From: Saprospiraceae bacterium
Lineage (GTDB): Bacteria > Bacteroidota > Bacteroidia > Chitinophagales > Saprospiraceae
Length of the DNA stretch: 64,000 bases
Reading direction: 5' to 3'
NCBI GenBank assembly: GCA_016715465.1
Contig: JADKAA010000029.1
Location: forward strand, 2,170,001-2,234,000
Part shown: piece by piece, positions 34,450 to 43,999 of the stretch
Layout: each line of letters opens with the position of its first letter
Numbering within the stretch: the first letter of the stretch is position 1
Position numbers and translations under genes: made by a program
The notes under the pieces: generated by a model
What the model was told of the DNA's origin: nothing
The model's input: the letters and a program-made list of their open reading frames with translations, nothing else
The model's database searches: none

Positions 34450-36195
34450 TTATTTTGCCCTGATAAATCGTTTCACCGTTTGAACTTCGTCGTTTTGAAG
34501 CTCAATAAAATATACATCTGAAGGCAGATTACCGATGTCGATGGAACATGGCCCGCCGGCACAATACTTTTGTAACACCCTGGTGCCTGCTTTATTCCAT
34601 AACGTCGCATGGAAGGGTTTTTCCGGCTTTGCGAGGTGAATGATGTTTATATAGTCTGATGACGGGTTCGGAAACAAATGCCAGTCTGAGTAATTTTCTA
34701 CTTCTTCATACGATGACGGAACAGTATTTAGCGCCATTTCTACTGCCTGCAGTGCATTGATTCTACCAAAGCCATAGACAGGGTTTGGCACCATTTGACC
34801 GGATTGTCCACTGCAATCCTGATTGGTGGTCTTCGGCACTGCCGTTGTTTTGATGATGGTCTCAATCAGGGTTACTTCCCCGGCCAGTTGAGGATTTGCG
34901 GAAATGATGAGTGCAACCAAACCTGCGACATGAGGACCCGCCATGCTGGTCCCATTATAGGCAGCAAAAGATCCTCCCCGAATTACGGAACGAACGCCTC
35001 TTCCAGGAGCCGCCACATCTGGTTTCATTCTCATGCTGCCGTCGATGTTTACAAGACCCCTGCTGCTGAAATTGGCTATGGTGTCATTTACCATGGTAGC
35101 TCCAACTGTAAAGGACTGCTCAAAAAGGGCAGGGGGTGCATTGATAGATTCACAGGATGGTCCGCTGTTGCCGGCTGAAACGACCACCACCACACCTGAA
35201 GCTTTAAGGTTTTCTACAACCGTTTCCATAATGCTCCAGTTGTCGGGGTTGCATCCTTCCTCGGTAGAACAGTACCATGAATTATTGATGACGTGGGGCG
35301 CTTTGTAAACATCGGCGTTGAGGCCATTCAAGTCGGTTGGGGCGAGAAACCATTCAAACCACTCAAGGTATGTTGAAAGTTGACCATTGCCCCGCTCCAT
35401 ATTTCTGCAGGCCATCCACTGTGCTCCGGGAGCCACCCCAATGAGATTGGCAGAATCCTGACCCACCATCGTGCCCATGGTATGTGTGCCGTGGTTGCTG
35501 TCATCACAGGGCTCTTTCACGCTATAACCGCATGGATTGAGGCTGTCGCCTGCGAGCGGACTTTTTTCATGGATGGCATCATGCCAGTTATAATTGTGGT
35601 TGGCAATTGAATCATTGATAAAACCACGGTATTTTTGTTTAAGCGGACTTACAGACCAGTCATAGCCGGTATCCTGGCCTCCAATGATTACATCCTGACC
35701 ATTATAACCGAGCCTCCATACGCTGTCTGCCTGAATCATGGTGATGCCCCATTCTGGCTTTATCTCCCGGCTTATTACTGTTTTTTCTTCTTCAACTCTT
35801 TCCAGGGACAGGTTGAAGTTGGGTATTATTTTCTTTACTTCAGCCATCTCTGCGAGTAGCCACATTATAGACGGTTTACTTTTTATGCGAATTGCATTGA
35901 CCACAAAAAAAGGTTCGTAGTAAATTTTATTGGCCTGAAGCCAGGTCGTGAGTGTTTGCTGGCTGTCATCTGCATTTTTTTTAAGTGTTTGATAGACAAA
36001 TGCGGCCTTGTTGTTCTTACCTCTTATGCCGGCAGCAGGACGTACGTCTGGCTGATGTTGGAGGATTACCACATAATCCAGTTCTTGCTCCAAACCGGCT
36101 TTCACAGAAAGATAGGCGTCTATCTTTTTAGCATTTTGAGCCTGAAGCAAGCCAATGGAAATGAAACCCAAAAAAATGAAAATTACTCTAAACAT
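34450..36195 (-). CDS. Secreted subtilisin-like serine protease (S8) with T9SS sorting domain
   Basis: A 581-residue extracellular protease. Signal peptide (MFRVIFIFLGFISIGLLQAQ), an I9-like inhibitory propeptide (about 25-130), the S8 catalytic domain with D175 (IGGQDTGYD), H235 (NHGTHTMGT), oxyanion Asn in NNSWYC and S417 (NGTSMAGPHVAGL), and a type A T9SS C-terminal domain from HLFPNPSSDYINI. The triad is complete, so it should be active once the propeptide is removed. ATG 36195 is chosen because it begins the signal peptide directly; an upstream frame would add 17 residues before it. Substrate unknown; nutrient protein degradation or cargo processing is likely. Confidence 0.93.
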   Translation of the reverse strand: MFRVIFIFLGFISIGLLQAQNAKKIDAYLSVKAGLEQELDYVVILQHQPDVRPAAGIRGKNNKAAFVYQTLKKNADDSQQTLTTWLQANKIYYEPFFVVNAIRIKSKPSIMWLLAEMAEVKKIIPNFNLSLERVEEEKTVISREIKPEWGITMIQADSVWRLGYNGQDVIIGGQDTGYDWSVSPLKQKYRGFINDSIANHNYNWHDAIHEKSPLAGDSLNPCGYSVKEPCDDSNHGTHTMGTMVGQDSANLIGVAPGAQWMACRNMERGNGQLSTYLEWFEWFLAPTDLNGLNADVYKAPHVINNSWYCSTEEGCNPDNWSIMETVVENLKASGVVVVVSAGNSGPSCESINAPPALFEQSFTVGATMVNDTIANFSSRGLVNIDGSMRMKPDVAAPGRGVRSVIRGGSFAAYNGTSMAGPHVAGLVALIISANPQLAGEVTLIETIIKTTAVPKTTNQDCSGQSGQMVPNPVYGFGRINALQAVEMALNTVPSSYEEVENYSDWHLFPNPSSDYINIIHLAKPEKPFHATLWNKAGTRVLQKYCAGGPCSIDIGNLPSDVYFIELQNDEVQTVKRFIRAK

Positions 36196-36363
36196 GATAT
36201 GGCTAATTGGATTCAAAATTAGTAAAAAAGTAGGCATATATACCATGGATGATGGTTCACAGTAGTTATTTGTCTCACATACGAACTATTTTTATTTCGA
36301 AAGGTTCAGACGCCACAATGGCTGAAGTGAATGAAATCAAGTTGCAAAATGGAAAATACAGGA

Positions 36364-36404
36364 TAAAAAAAGGGGTTATGACCCGAAAGCCATAAACCCT
36401 TTTA
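36364..36404 (-). terminator. Terminator of the PA-domain T9SS gene
   Basis: On the minus strand AAAAGGGTTTATG pairs with CATAACCCCTTTT (one bulge/mismatch) around a 10-base loop, and is followed by a T run. It lies 19-59 bases past the stop at 36423. Confidence 0.75.
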
Positions 36405-36422
36405 CATTAGTCAGAAACTAAT

Positions 36423-38801
36423 TTATTTATTGATCATCACTTTTTTAGAAGTGGTGCCTTCGTCGGTTGTCACATTGGCAAAGTAAAGGCCTGTTCCCAA
36501 AGAAGAAACATTTACTTTCAGTGATTCTGTCCTGATGTTGTCAAAACTTTGTGAAGTCATTTTCTTTCCTGCGATGTCATACATTTCAATTACCACTTTT
36601 TTAGAAGTATTGGCAAGATTCATGTCCACATACAGGTCATTGGATGCCGGGTTGGGATGGATGCTTACCGCAAGTTCATCCAATGCATCTTCAGTACCAC
36701 TGGCTACATCAATCAGTACTTCTGAATAAAGTCTCTTGAAGAAGTTGGTTGCCAAATTTCTTTCATCCACATTGTCATTTTCGGTCGCACCCCTGCTCAC
36801 CACTGTTCCGAAGTATCTGTTGACACCTTCCTGCTGGAATGCCAGATTGGTGGCATCAGTATAAGACCACCTCAGTGTAGTATTGCTTGAATTTGGATTA
36901 AAGCTTAGGAAAGGGAAGTAAGCTGTTCCGCTAAAGCCCCTTACATTGAGCATGAACAAATAACTGGTATTGTCTTCCATTTGAAGTTCACCACCATCCA
37001 GGTTTTGAAGGAAGAACTTGCTTCTTCTTCTTCCGGCTGTAGTATTGTCTATAAACACCTCTTCTGCTCCGTCCTGGTCAACACCTCTTCCAACAAGTAC
37101 TCTTTCAGTACCGACAATGTTGGCTGGATCGTCGTCATTGTTCAACACTTTGTAAACGCTGCATGTGATAGACGCGCTGTAATTTCCATTGGAAGCCAAC
37201 GTATCGACACCAAACCTGAATTCAGTAGCTTTAAAACCTTGTCCGTTTGGCACATAGTAGCTGGTACCAATTGACCAGAAGTTGATGTTGGCTCCAATAA
37301 ATCCTGGAGCAACACCACTGATAAATCTGCCCAGGTAAGCCCTGCCGAATTCTGTTTCAGTCAATGCATTTGAAAAAGTATTTGAGGTCATAAAGAATCT
37401 GGAAGACCTGGTGTCATTGGCCGCAAACTTATTGTTGTCTGAGTCAATTGTATAATCCAACTGGTAAAGACCTTCCGTGGTTGGCATGTTATAATGATCT
37501 GCAAAGTTGATGTTTTCAATTTGCTCACATGGGCCTAAAGTGCCATAGCCATTTTCCTGTGAATATAATTGGGTAAGCATACCGTTGGCAGCAACCGAAG
37601 ATACACTTGCTGTCAATACAGTATTTGGAGAAGCGATGGCTCCATTGTTCCTTACATCAGAAAGCAGCGGGAAATCAGTTGCCTGAGAAGCTGGAGTTTT
37701 CAGTGCCGGAGGTACAGCCCAGAAGTTGTTGTTTGCCTGTGGATCAGCATAAGCCTCGTTTACGAGGAATACATCGTCAACTCCCCAGAAATAATAGTTG
37801 GCATCGATCAGGAACTGAATTTTGATCTGGGTAATATCCGTGCTGATGCCGCAAAGGCCAACCCTTACTACCTGATTGAAAACAAAAGCATCATTTGAGA
37901 ATACATCGGTATTCAATGCAAAAGTATCTGGCCAGGTAACACCATTGTCGTAACTTGTTACCACGTAGTATCCTGAGTTAAAATCCCTGATCGCCTGGTT
38001 AAACTGTAGAGACAGGGCAGTAATGTCCACACTGGAAAGATCGATATTTGGTGAAATAATGGAACTGGTACAAACAGCCTGACAGTCACCACTGACATCA
38101 AGTGCGTTGCTGTTGACGGATATGGCACCATTACAAATGGTAGGTGTATTCATCAAACAAGGATTTGGAGAAAAGGATGCCACACAGTCTCCATCCGGAG
38201 TCCATACCCATCCCTTACCTTCTTCGGTTGTGATGGTCCATCCATTAAGTCCGCCGTCAAAATCTCCCTGGCCTGGTTGATTTCCCCAAACGGCATTTGA
38301 AGGAGGTACTGGCTCACATTGTCTTACCACGATGCTGCCATTAACGGCTCCGGCACCGAGGGCAACCTTGATCTTATCGCAATCAGGTTTTTCCATCAAG
38401 AAGGTTTTTACATTAATTCCTCCTGGATCGTCACCACCTGGACTGATGGCGTCTCTGTCGTCGTTGCAAATGATAACGGCAACGGCTCCAGCAGTCTGCG
38501 CAAATTGAGTTTTCTCAATGAAGGTACAAGTACCCCTGTCAACAAAGGCGATTGAATTGGTCATATCATTGGCAAATGTGCTACAACCTAATACCGGATC
38601 AGACACTTTTATACCTTTATTGGTAATTTCATCGTCATCCTGAGCTCCATAAGTGGATCTGTACAACGTGTAAGTTCCCGCAACTTCTGCAGGAGCAGCA
38701 ATTTTGAATACCATCACACTCTGCGCCTGAACGGCAAAACCGAGCATCGCAAGCAGAGCAGAAAAGGTAATTCTGTGGAGAATTGTAAAGCTTTTCATCA
38801 T
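36423..38801 (-). CDS. Secreted PA-domain protein with T9SS sorting domain
   Basis: A 792-residue extracellular protein: signal peptide (FSALLAMLGFAVQAQ), a protease-associated (PA) domain around residues 60-150 (IAFVDRGTCTFIEKTQFAQ, AVAVIICND), a MAM/jelly-roll-like region with VVTSYDNGVTWPDTF and a type A T9SS domain from SIHPNPASNDLYVDM to KKVMINK. The PA domain usually accompanies proteases, but no protease catalytic motif is seen, so a binding or structural role is likelier. It is adjacent to two other T9SS cargo genes. Confidence 0.85.
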   Translation of the reverse strand: MMKSFTILHRITFSALLAMLGFAVQAQSVMVFKIAAPAEVAGTYTLYRSTYGAQDDDEITNKGIKVSDPVLGCSTFANDMTNSIAFVDRGTCTFIEKTQFAQTAGAVAVIICNDDRDAISPGGDDPGGINVKTFLMEKPDCDKIKVALGAGAVNGSIVVRQCEPVPPSNAVWGNQPGQGDFDGGLNGWTITTEEGKGWVWTPDGDCVASFSPNPCLMNTPTICNGAISVNSNALDVSGDCQAVCTSSIISPNIDLSSVDITALSLQFNQAIRDFNSGYYVVTSYDNGVTWPDTFALNTDVFSNDAFVFNQVVRVGLCGISTDITQIKIQFLIDANYYFWGVDDVFLVNEAYADPQANNNFWAVPPALKTPASQATDFPLLSDVRNNGAIASPNTVLTASVSSVAANGMLTQLYSQENGYGTLGPCEQIENINFADHYNMPTTEGLYQLDYTIDSDNNKFAANDTRSSRFFMTSNTFSNALTETEFGRAYLGRFISGVAPGFIGANINFWSIGTSYYVPNGQGFKATEFRFGVDTLASNGNYSASITCSVYKVLNNDDDPANIVGTERVLVGRGVDQDGAEEVFIDNTTAGRRRSKFFLQNLDGGELQMEDNTSYLFMLNVRGFSGTAYFPFLSFNPNSSNTTLRWSYTDATNLAFQQEGVNRYFGTVVSRGATENDNVDERNLATNFFKRLYSEVLIDVASGTEDALDELAVSIHPNPASNDLYVDMNLANTSKKVVIEMYDIAGKKMTSQSFDNIRTESLKVNVSSLGTGLYFANVTTDEGTTSKKVMINK

Positions 38802-38844
38802 AATTGAATTTTTAAAATTTTAAACTAAAGTCTTTTAAGAATGC

Positions 38845-38852
38845 CAAAAATA
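38845..38852 (-). promoter_or_regulatory. -7 promoter box for the PA-domain gene
   Basis: TATTTTTG on the minus strand fits TAnnTTTG, 43 bases upstream of the ATG at 38801. No clear TTG -33 element. Confidence 0.45.
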
Positions 38853-38986
38853 CGGTTTTTTGGTTAACGGATATGTCTTTTTAAACACTAAATTCAGTTT
38901 TTTTAGTCGATCCGCACTATACTTGAAGGCTTACATAATTTTCTTTGCTTTTTTGTCAAATTAGCTGATTTATTGTCGTAATATCT

Positions 38987-38994
38987 TAATTTTG
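38987..38994 (+). promoter_or_regulatory. -7 promoter box for purH
   Basis: TAATTTTG fits TAnnTTTG and lies 24 bases upstream of the purH ATG at 39019. It overlaps a TTG codon at 38992 that would otherwise extend the frame, arguing for the ATG. Confidence 0.55.
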
Positions 38995-39018
38995 TGGCCT
39001 TTCAGCAAATATAATTTC

Positions 39019-40542
39019 ATGGAAGTTTTAATTAAAAATGCCCTTGTTTCGGTCTTTGATAAAACAGGGCTCGACAGCATCATAAAAGCACTCCATCAAT
39101 TGGGTGTGGTCATGTATTCCACCGGCGGCACAGCCGATTTAATAGAGGGAATGGACATACCAGTTCACCGCGTCGAAAATCTTACGGGGTATCCATCCAT
39201 CCTGGATGGCAGGGTAAAAACCCTGCACCCAAAGGTTTTTGGAGGTATTTTGGCTAAACGGGAAGAAGGGCACCTTTCAGAACTCACGCAGTACGAAATA
39301 CCACAGTTTGACCTGGTCGTTGTAGATCTTTATCCTTTTGAGAAAACGCTGCTGGAAACCAATGAAGAGGGGGCCATCATCGAGAAAATAGACATAGGAG
39401 GTATTTCCCTTATTCGCGCTGCGGCTAAAAATCATCAATATGTGGTTGTTATTCCCTCACAGCAGGATTATGCAACCCTTTTATCTATACTTACTGAACA
39501 AAAAGGCTCGAGTTCTCTGGTGCAACGTAAATTGTTTGCGGCCCGGGCTTTTGAGGTTTCTTCGCATTACGATGCAGCCATTTACACATACTTTTCAAGA
39601 AATGCGGAGAACCCTGCCCTAAAGATAAGCCTGCCAGAGGGCATGCCGATCAGGTATGGAGAAAATCCACACCAGCATGCCGTGTTTTACGGAGACATGA
39701 ATGAAATGTTTGAATTCATCAGCGGCAAAGAGTTATCCTACAACAACCTGGTTGACGTGGACGCAGCAGTAGCCCTGATGCGCGAATTTAAGTATGACAG
39801 GCCAACTTTTGCCATCATTAAGCACACCAACGCCTGCGGTGTGGCGACCAGAGATAGCGCACTGAATGCATGGCATGCTGCACTGGCAGCAGATCCGGTT
39901 TCTGCATTTGGCGGTATTTTTATCACCAATGCTACAGTGGATGTGGATACCGCCAAAGAAGTGGATGGTCTCTTCTATGAAATACTCATCGCAAAGGAAT
40001 TTACGCCGGAAGCATTAAAACTGCTTAGCGAAAAAAAGAAACGCATTATCCTTAAACTCAAACACTATGGCCATGCTGTCCAGAGTTTTAAATCTATTTT
40101 AAATGGCATGGTTAGTCAGGATATAGATTTAAATACTGAGGGTGAAGTAAACTTGTCGGTCGTTACCACTGAAAAGCCAACACCGGGTCAGATCAAAGAT
40201 CTCCTTTTTGCCAATATTTGTGCCAAACACCTCAAATCAAATACCATAGTGTTGGTGCATGACCTCCAAATGATAGGAATGGGCTGCGGACAAACATCCA
40301 GGGTGGATGCTTGCCACCAGGCCATTGACAAAGCACGGCGCTTTGGATTTGAGACTGCGGGCTCAGTCATGGCATCCGATGCATTTTTCCCTTTTCCCGA
40401 TTGTGTTGAAATTGCACACAATGCGGGCATAACCGCAGTTATTCAGCCTGGCGGATCCATAAAAGATCAACTCAGTGTTGATTACTGTAATGAACACCAA
40501 ATGGCTATGGTACAAACGGGGGTAAGACACTTCAGACATTGA
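39019..40542 (+). CDS. purH: Bifunctional AICAR formyltransferase / IMP cyclohydrolase
   Basis: Catalyses the last two steps of IMP synthesis. About 507 residues: the N-terminal IMP cyclohydrolase (MGS-like) domain begins VLIKNALVSVFDKTGLD and includes YSTGGTADLI, LDGRVKTLHPKVFGGIL and DLVVVDLYPF. The C-terminal transformylase includes RYGENPHQHAVFY, IKHTNACGVA and the closing VIQPGGSIKDQ...GVRHFRH. Length and motifs are normal. Start ATG 39019. coaX follows after 6 bases, so they are probably cotranscribed. Confidence 0.97.
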   Translation: MEVLIKNALVSVFDKTGLDSIIKALHQLGVVMYSTGGTADLIEGMDIPVHRVENLTGYPSILDGRVKTLHPKVFGGILAKREEGHLSELTQYEIPQFDLVVVDLYPFEKTLLETNEEGAIIEKIDIGGISLIRAAAKNHQYVVVIPSQQDYATLLSILTEQKGSSSLVQRKLFAARAFEVSSHYDAAIYTYFSRNAENPALKISLPEGMPIRYGENPHQHAVFYGDMNEMFEFISGKELSYNNLVDVDAAVALMREFKYDRPTFAIIKHTNACGVATRDSALNAWHAALAADPVSAFGGIFITNATVDVDTAKEVDGLFYEILIAKEFTPEALKLLSEKKKRIILKLKHYGHAVQSFKSILNGMVSQDIDLNTEGEVNLSVVTTEKPTPGQIKDLLFANICAKHLKSNTIVLVHDLQMIGMGCGQTSRVDACHQAIDKARRFGFETAGSVMASDAFFPFPDCVEIAHNAGITAVIQPGGSIKDQLSVDYCNEHQMAMVQTGVRHFRH

Positions 40543-40548
40543 TTTCGC

Positions 40549-41292
40549 ATGAATTTATGTATAGACATTGGCAATTCCCGGGTTAAAACAGCCGTGTTTG
40601 AGGGTAATCAGGAAATTATTAATCACCGGAGTACCGATTTTTCAATCGAAAAAATCCAGAATTTACTGGATGAATATCATATAGACCGGGTAATTGTGAG
40701 CACAACCCGTGAGCTTTCCCCGGAAGTGAATACCCTTATTTCTACAAAACCGGGTTGGCTTGTGCTGGATCATCAAACACCTTTACCTTTTGTAAATTTA
40801 TACGAAACGTCATTAACCCTGGGCAAAGACAGGCTGGCAGCAGCTGCTGCTGCAAATGCGCTGTTTCCCGGTCAAAATAATGTTATTATCGACGCCGGCA
40901 CATGCCTGACCTACAATTTTATCGACCAGCAAGGACAGTACCATGGAGGCAACATCTCACCCGGAGTACAGATGAGGCTCAAAGCCATGAACGCGTTTAC
41001 CTCAAAATTGCCACTCGCAGAAATAAAATACCATAATGAACTTTTCGGAAAAAATACCGAAATGGCCTTACAAAATGGAGCCGTCAGGGGCGCGATTTTT
41101 GAGATTACATCGTTTATTTACCATACCCGTCTTCAATATGGTCAGGTGAATGTCATATTAACCGGGGGTGACGCAATTATATTTGCAGAACACTTAAATT
41201 TTAAGATATTTGCAGTCCCAAATTTGGTATTATTTGGATTAAATGAAATTTTAAGATATAATGCTGACCACTTTACCATACTAAAGCATTAA
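40549..41292 (+). CDS. coaX: Type III pantothenate kinase
   Basis: First step of coenzyme A synthesis, phosphorylating pantothenate. The 247 residues show the ASKHA phosphate-1 motif CIDIGNSRVKTAVFE at the N-terminus, GKDRLAAAAAA, the phosphate-2/adenosine region DAGTCLTYNFID and GGNISPGVQMRLKAM, typical of CoaX. It sits between purH (6-base gap) and the outer-membrane protein gene (17-base gap), a tight operon. Confidence 0.94.
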   Translation: MNLCIDIGNSRVKTAVFEGNQEIINHRSTDFSIEKIQNLLDEYHIDRVIVSTTRELSPEVNTLISTKPGWLVLDHQTPLPFVNLYETSLTLGKDRLAAAAAANALFPGQNNVIIDAGTCLTYNFIDQQGQYHGGNISPGVQMRLKAMNAFTSKLPLAEIKYHNELFGKNTEMALQNGAVRGAIFEITSFIYHTRLQYGQVNVILTGGDAIIFAEHLNFKIFAVPNLVLFGLNEILRYNADHFTILKH

Positions 41293-41309
41293 TCTCTAAG
41301 AAATAATAA

Positions 41310-42525
41310 ATGAAGAAATTAATTATATTGTTCTTTTGCCTGCCCCTTTTTCTATTTGCACAAAAAGTGGAAAATGATCCATATTCCCGATATGGGCTTG
41401 GAGAACTTGCGGATCGAAGCATCATGGCCTACCGGTCCATGGGGCATACTTCCATAGCCAATGCCGACAGGTTTCACATCAATCTGGCCAATCCTGCTTC
41501 TCTTGCGTATTTGGGTACTGCATCTTATGAGGTGGGCGCCTCTGCAAAAAACGCAACATTGAAAGAAGGCGAAAATAAGGCTACAGCCTGGAGTGGCAAT
41601 CTGGAATACATAAGTCTGGGTTTCCCGTTGAAAAATCCAATCAATGAGGTGTATGAAACCTCCAAAAAGAAATATAAACTGGGCATGGCTTTTTCACTCA
41701 ACAGGTATAGCAGGTCGGCATATAACATCGCTTCGATCGACAGTCTGGATGGCGTAGGAATTTTCCAACGCAGTTATTCAGGAAGCGGGGGCACCTATAA
41801 ATTTCAATGGGGCAATGCCATTGGTTACAAATCATGGGCATTTGGCGTTAACCTGGGTTATTTATTCGGAGGTATAAATTCCACAAAGGAAATTCTCTTC
41901 AGCGATCTGGAAAATGCCTTTAACAACTTTTTCGAAAAAAGTTACCACATCAAAGCGTTTACCTTGCAGACGGGGTTGATGTACAATTGGCATCTAAATC
42001 AAAAGGCTGCAGCTGACAATCCATCAATACCCCTTCGCACATTGCGATTTGGCCTCACTTATGTGCCCTCCACAGGATTTTCAACCTTTACAGACGAACT
42101 GATATTAAACAGGCAGGTAATTGGTACAGGCACCGTTGTGACAGATACCATCACCAGCGGAGCTGACATTGAAGGTGATGGCAAGTTGCCCGACATTGGG
42201 CAACAGCCTGCATGTATCCATTGGTGGATTTATCAGACCCAACTTTAAAAGTTACACCAGTTTCTGGAAGCGCGCTTTTTACAAGTATGGAGTCTACTAT
42301 CGCGAAGACGCAAGAATTATTTTGGATAAGCAGCCTACCACCTACGGTGTAACATTTGGAGCCGGACTTCCGTTTGTGTTTCAAAGAAGACTGTCTCATG
42401 CAAATATAGGATTTGACATCGGCAAGAAAGGAAGTGGAACCGTAATCGAAGAAAACTTTTTCAAGATCAATTTTGGCTTTACTTTCAATGATGATGAATG
42501 GTTTATCAAGAGAAAGTATAATTAA
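41310..42525 (+). CDS. Outer-membrane beta-barrel protein downstream of coaX, frameshifted
   Basis: Signal peptide (KKLIILFFCLPLFLFAQ) then a start ENDPYSRYGLGEL and barrel-like strands; the rest ends FKINFGFTFNDDEWFIKRKYN. The frame breaks at CCC (42189-42191): dropping one C joins GDGKLP to TLGNSLHVSIGGFIRPNFK and yields about 404 residues. As written, the first part stops at 42248. The motif NDPYSRYGLG and the position after coaX recall a Bacteroidota outer-membrane protein found in this neighbourhood, of unknown function. A consensus error or a real lesion are both possible. Confidence 0.82.
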
Positions 42526-42550
42526 AAACAACTAATAAACTTAAGTAGAA

Positions 42551-43954
42551 ATGTTAACCTTAAAAAACTCATTGATTTTTACAGGAATGCTCATTGTCCT
42601 GGATCTTTCTGGTCAATGTGAATCCTGGAACAATTCACCAATGAAGGATGAACTGGAAAACTACCACGTGATCTACAAGCAAGCCCTTAAAGTCGAAGAC
42701 TGGCCTACTGCATCAGAAAACTGGGAGAAAGTTTTTGTCAAAGCCCCGCTGGCAGACGGCAAGCGTGAATCACATTTCTGGGATGGTGCTGAAATTATAA
42801 AATGGAAGTTCAACCAGGCTCAAAATGATGCCGATAAGAAGGCCTTGAAAGAAAGGCTGATTGGTATATACAATCAATATATCAGCTGTGTCAATTCCGG
42901 AGGAATAGCTACCAGTGGAGAAGAGGAAAAGAACAATAAACTGGCTTATGCCTATGGCAGGCTGGCTTTTGATATGTATTATACACTCAATGTCGCATAC
43001 TCTCAAAACCTGGAAGCCATCAACAATGCAATTAAGTTTGGAGGGGTAAATAATGAATATATCATTTTTGATCCCGCAGCAAGCATTTCGGTTTACCAAT
43101 TTAAAAACAACGGTATGCCAAAAAATGATGTAATTGAATTGTACACCAAACTCAATGAGATTGCGGATTATAATATCAACAATAATCCGTCACTGTCTGC
43201 TTATTATTCCCAGGCAAAGGAAAATATGAATGGCACGTTTGGCACCATTGAAAATGAACTCTTTGATTATACGTATTTTAAAGAAAAGTTTCAGCCCGAA
43301 TACGAGAGTGATCCGGACAATCCTGCGGTCATGAAAAAAATAATCCAGAAACTGAAGGAAAAAGATTGTCCTGCCGATGACCAGTTCCTAGTCCAGGTTT
43401 CCAACAAATGGGCAAAATATGCGGCTGAAAAAAATGCGGAATTGCAGGCAGAATTTGAGGCAAATAACCCTGCCTATTCCGCCAAACAATTATACGAGGC
43501 CGGAAAATATGGGGAGGCCATTGATAAATATGACGAAGCCATTGCAGGTGAAAGTGACCCTGCAAAAAAAGCATCCCTATTGTTTGCCAAAGCTTCAATT
43601 CAGTTCAGGAAACTTAGCCAGTATAGTACCGCAAGGTCAACCGCATATGAAGCGGCGAAACTCAAACCAGGATGGGGAAGACCATATATGTTGATTGGAG
43701 ATATGTACGGCAAGTCTGCCAGGTCTTGTGGCGACGCATGGACTCAAAGGCTTTGCATCATTGCTGCCATCGACAAATATGCCTATGCCAAGTCAATAGA
43801 TACGGATGTAGCAGATGAAGCCGCAGACAGAATAAGCAGCTATTATGGCTCACTCCCGGACCAGGAAACCGGTTTCATGAGGGGAGTCAAGGAGGGCTCC
43901 TCGCTTAATACAGGTTGCTGGATATCTGAAAACGTGAAAGTAAGATACAAGTAA
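42551..43954 (+). CDS. TPR-containing secreted protein; paralog of the 28.5-kb gene
   Basis: A 467-residue protein with a signal peptide (SLIFTGMLIVLDLSGQ) and TPR-like helices, best seen at AKQLYEAGKYGEAIDKYDEAI. The C-terminus carries YEAAKLKPGWGRPYMLIGDMY, IDKYAYAKSIDTDVADEA and GCWISENVKVRYK, shared with the gene at 28476-29924; the N-terminal halves are only loosely alike. It is the last gene of the purH-coaX-OMP run and ends 19 bases before a strong terminator. A role with the neighbouring outer-membrane protein is inferred from position only. Confidence 0.78.
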   Translation: MLTLKNSLIFTGMLIVLDLSGQCESWNNSPMKDELENYHVIYKQALKVEDWPTASENWEKVFVKAPLADGKRESHFWDGAEIIKWKFNQAQNDADKKALKERLIGIYNQYISCVNSGGIATSGEEEKNNKLAYAYGRLAFDMYYTLNVAYSQNLEAINNAIKFGGVNNEYIIFDPAASISVYQFKNNGMPKNDVIELYTKLNEIADYNINNNPSLSAYYSQAKENMNGTFGTIENELFDYTYFKEKFQPEYESDPDNPAVMKKIIQKLKEKDCPADDQFLVQVSNKWAKYAAEKNAELQAEFEANNPAYSAKQLYEAGKYGEAIDKYDEAIAGESDPAKKASLLFAKASIQFRKLSQYSTARSTAYEAAKLKPGWGRPYMLIGDMYGKSARSCGDAWTQRLCIIAAIDKYAYAKSIDTDVADEAADRISSYYGSLPDQETGFMRGVKEGSSLNTGCWISENVKVRYK

Positions 43955-43972
43955 AATAAAGTCTATTGATTC

Positions 43973-43997
43973 AGGGGGCAATGCCCCCTTTTTTTTT
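43973..43997 (+). terminator. Terminator of the purH-coaX-OMP-TPR run
   Basis: GGGGGC (43974-43979) pairs with GCCCCC (43983-43988) around AAT, flanked by A/T pairing, then nine T. It is the strongest terminator in the window and lies immediately before the next gene's ATG. Confidence 0.92.
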
Positions 43998-43999
43998 GA

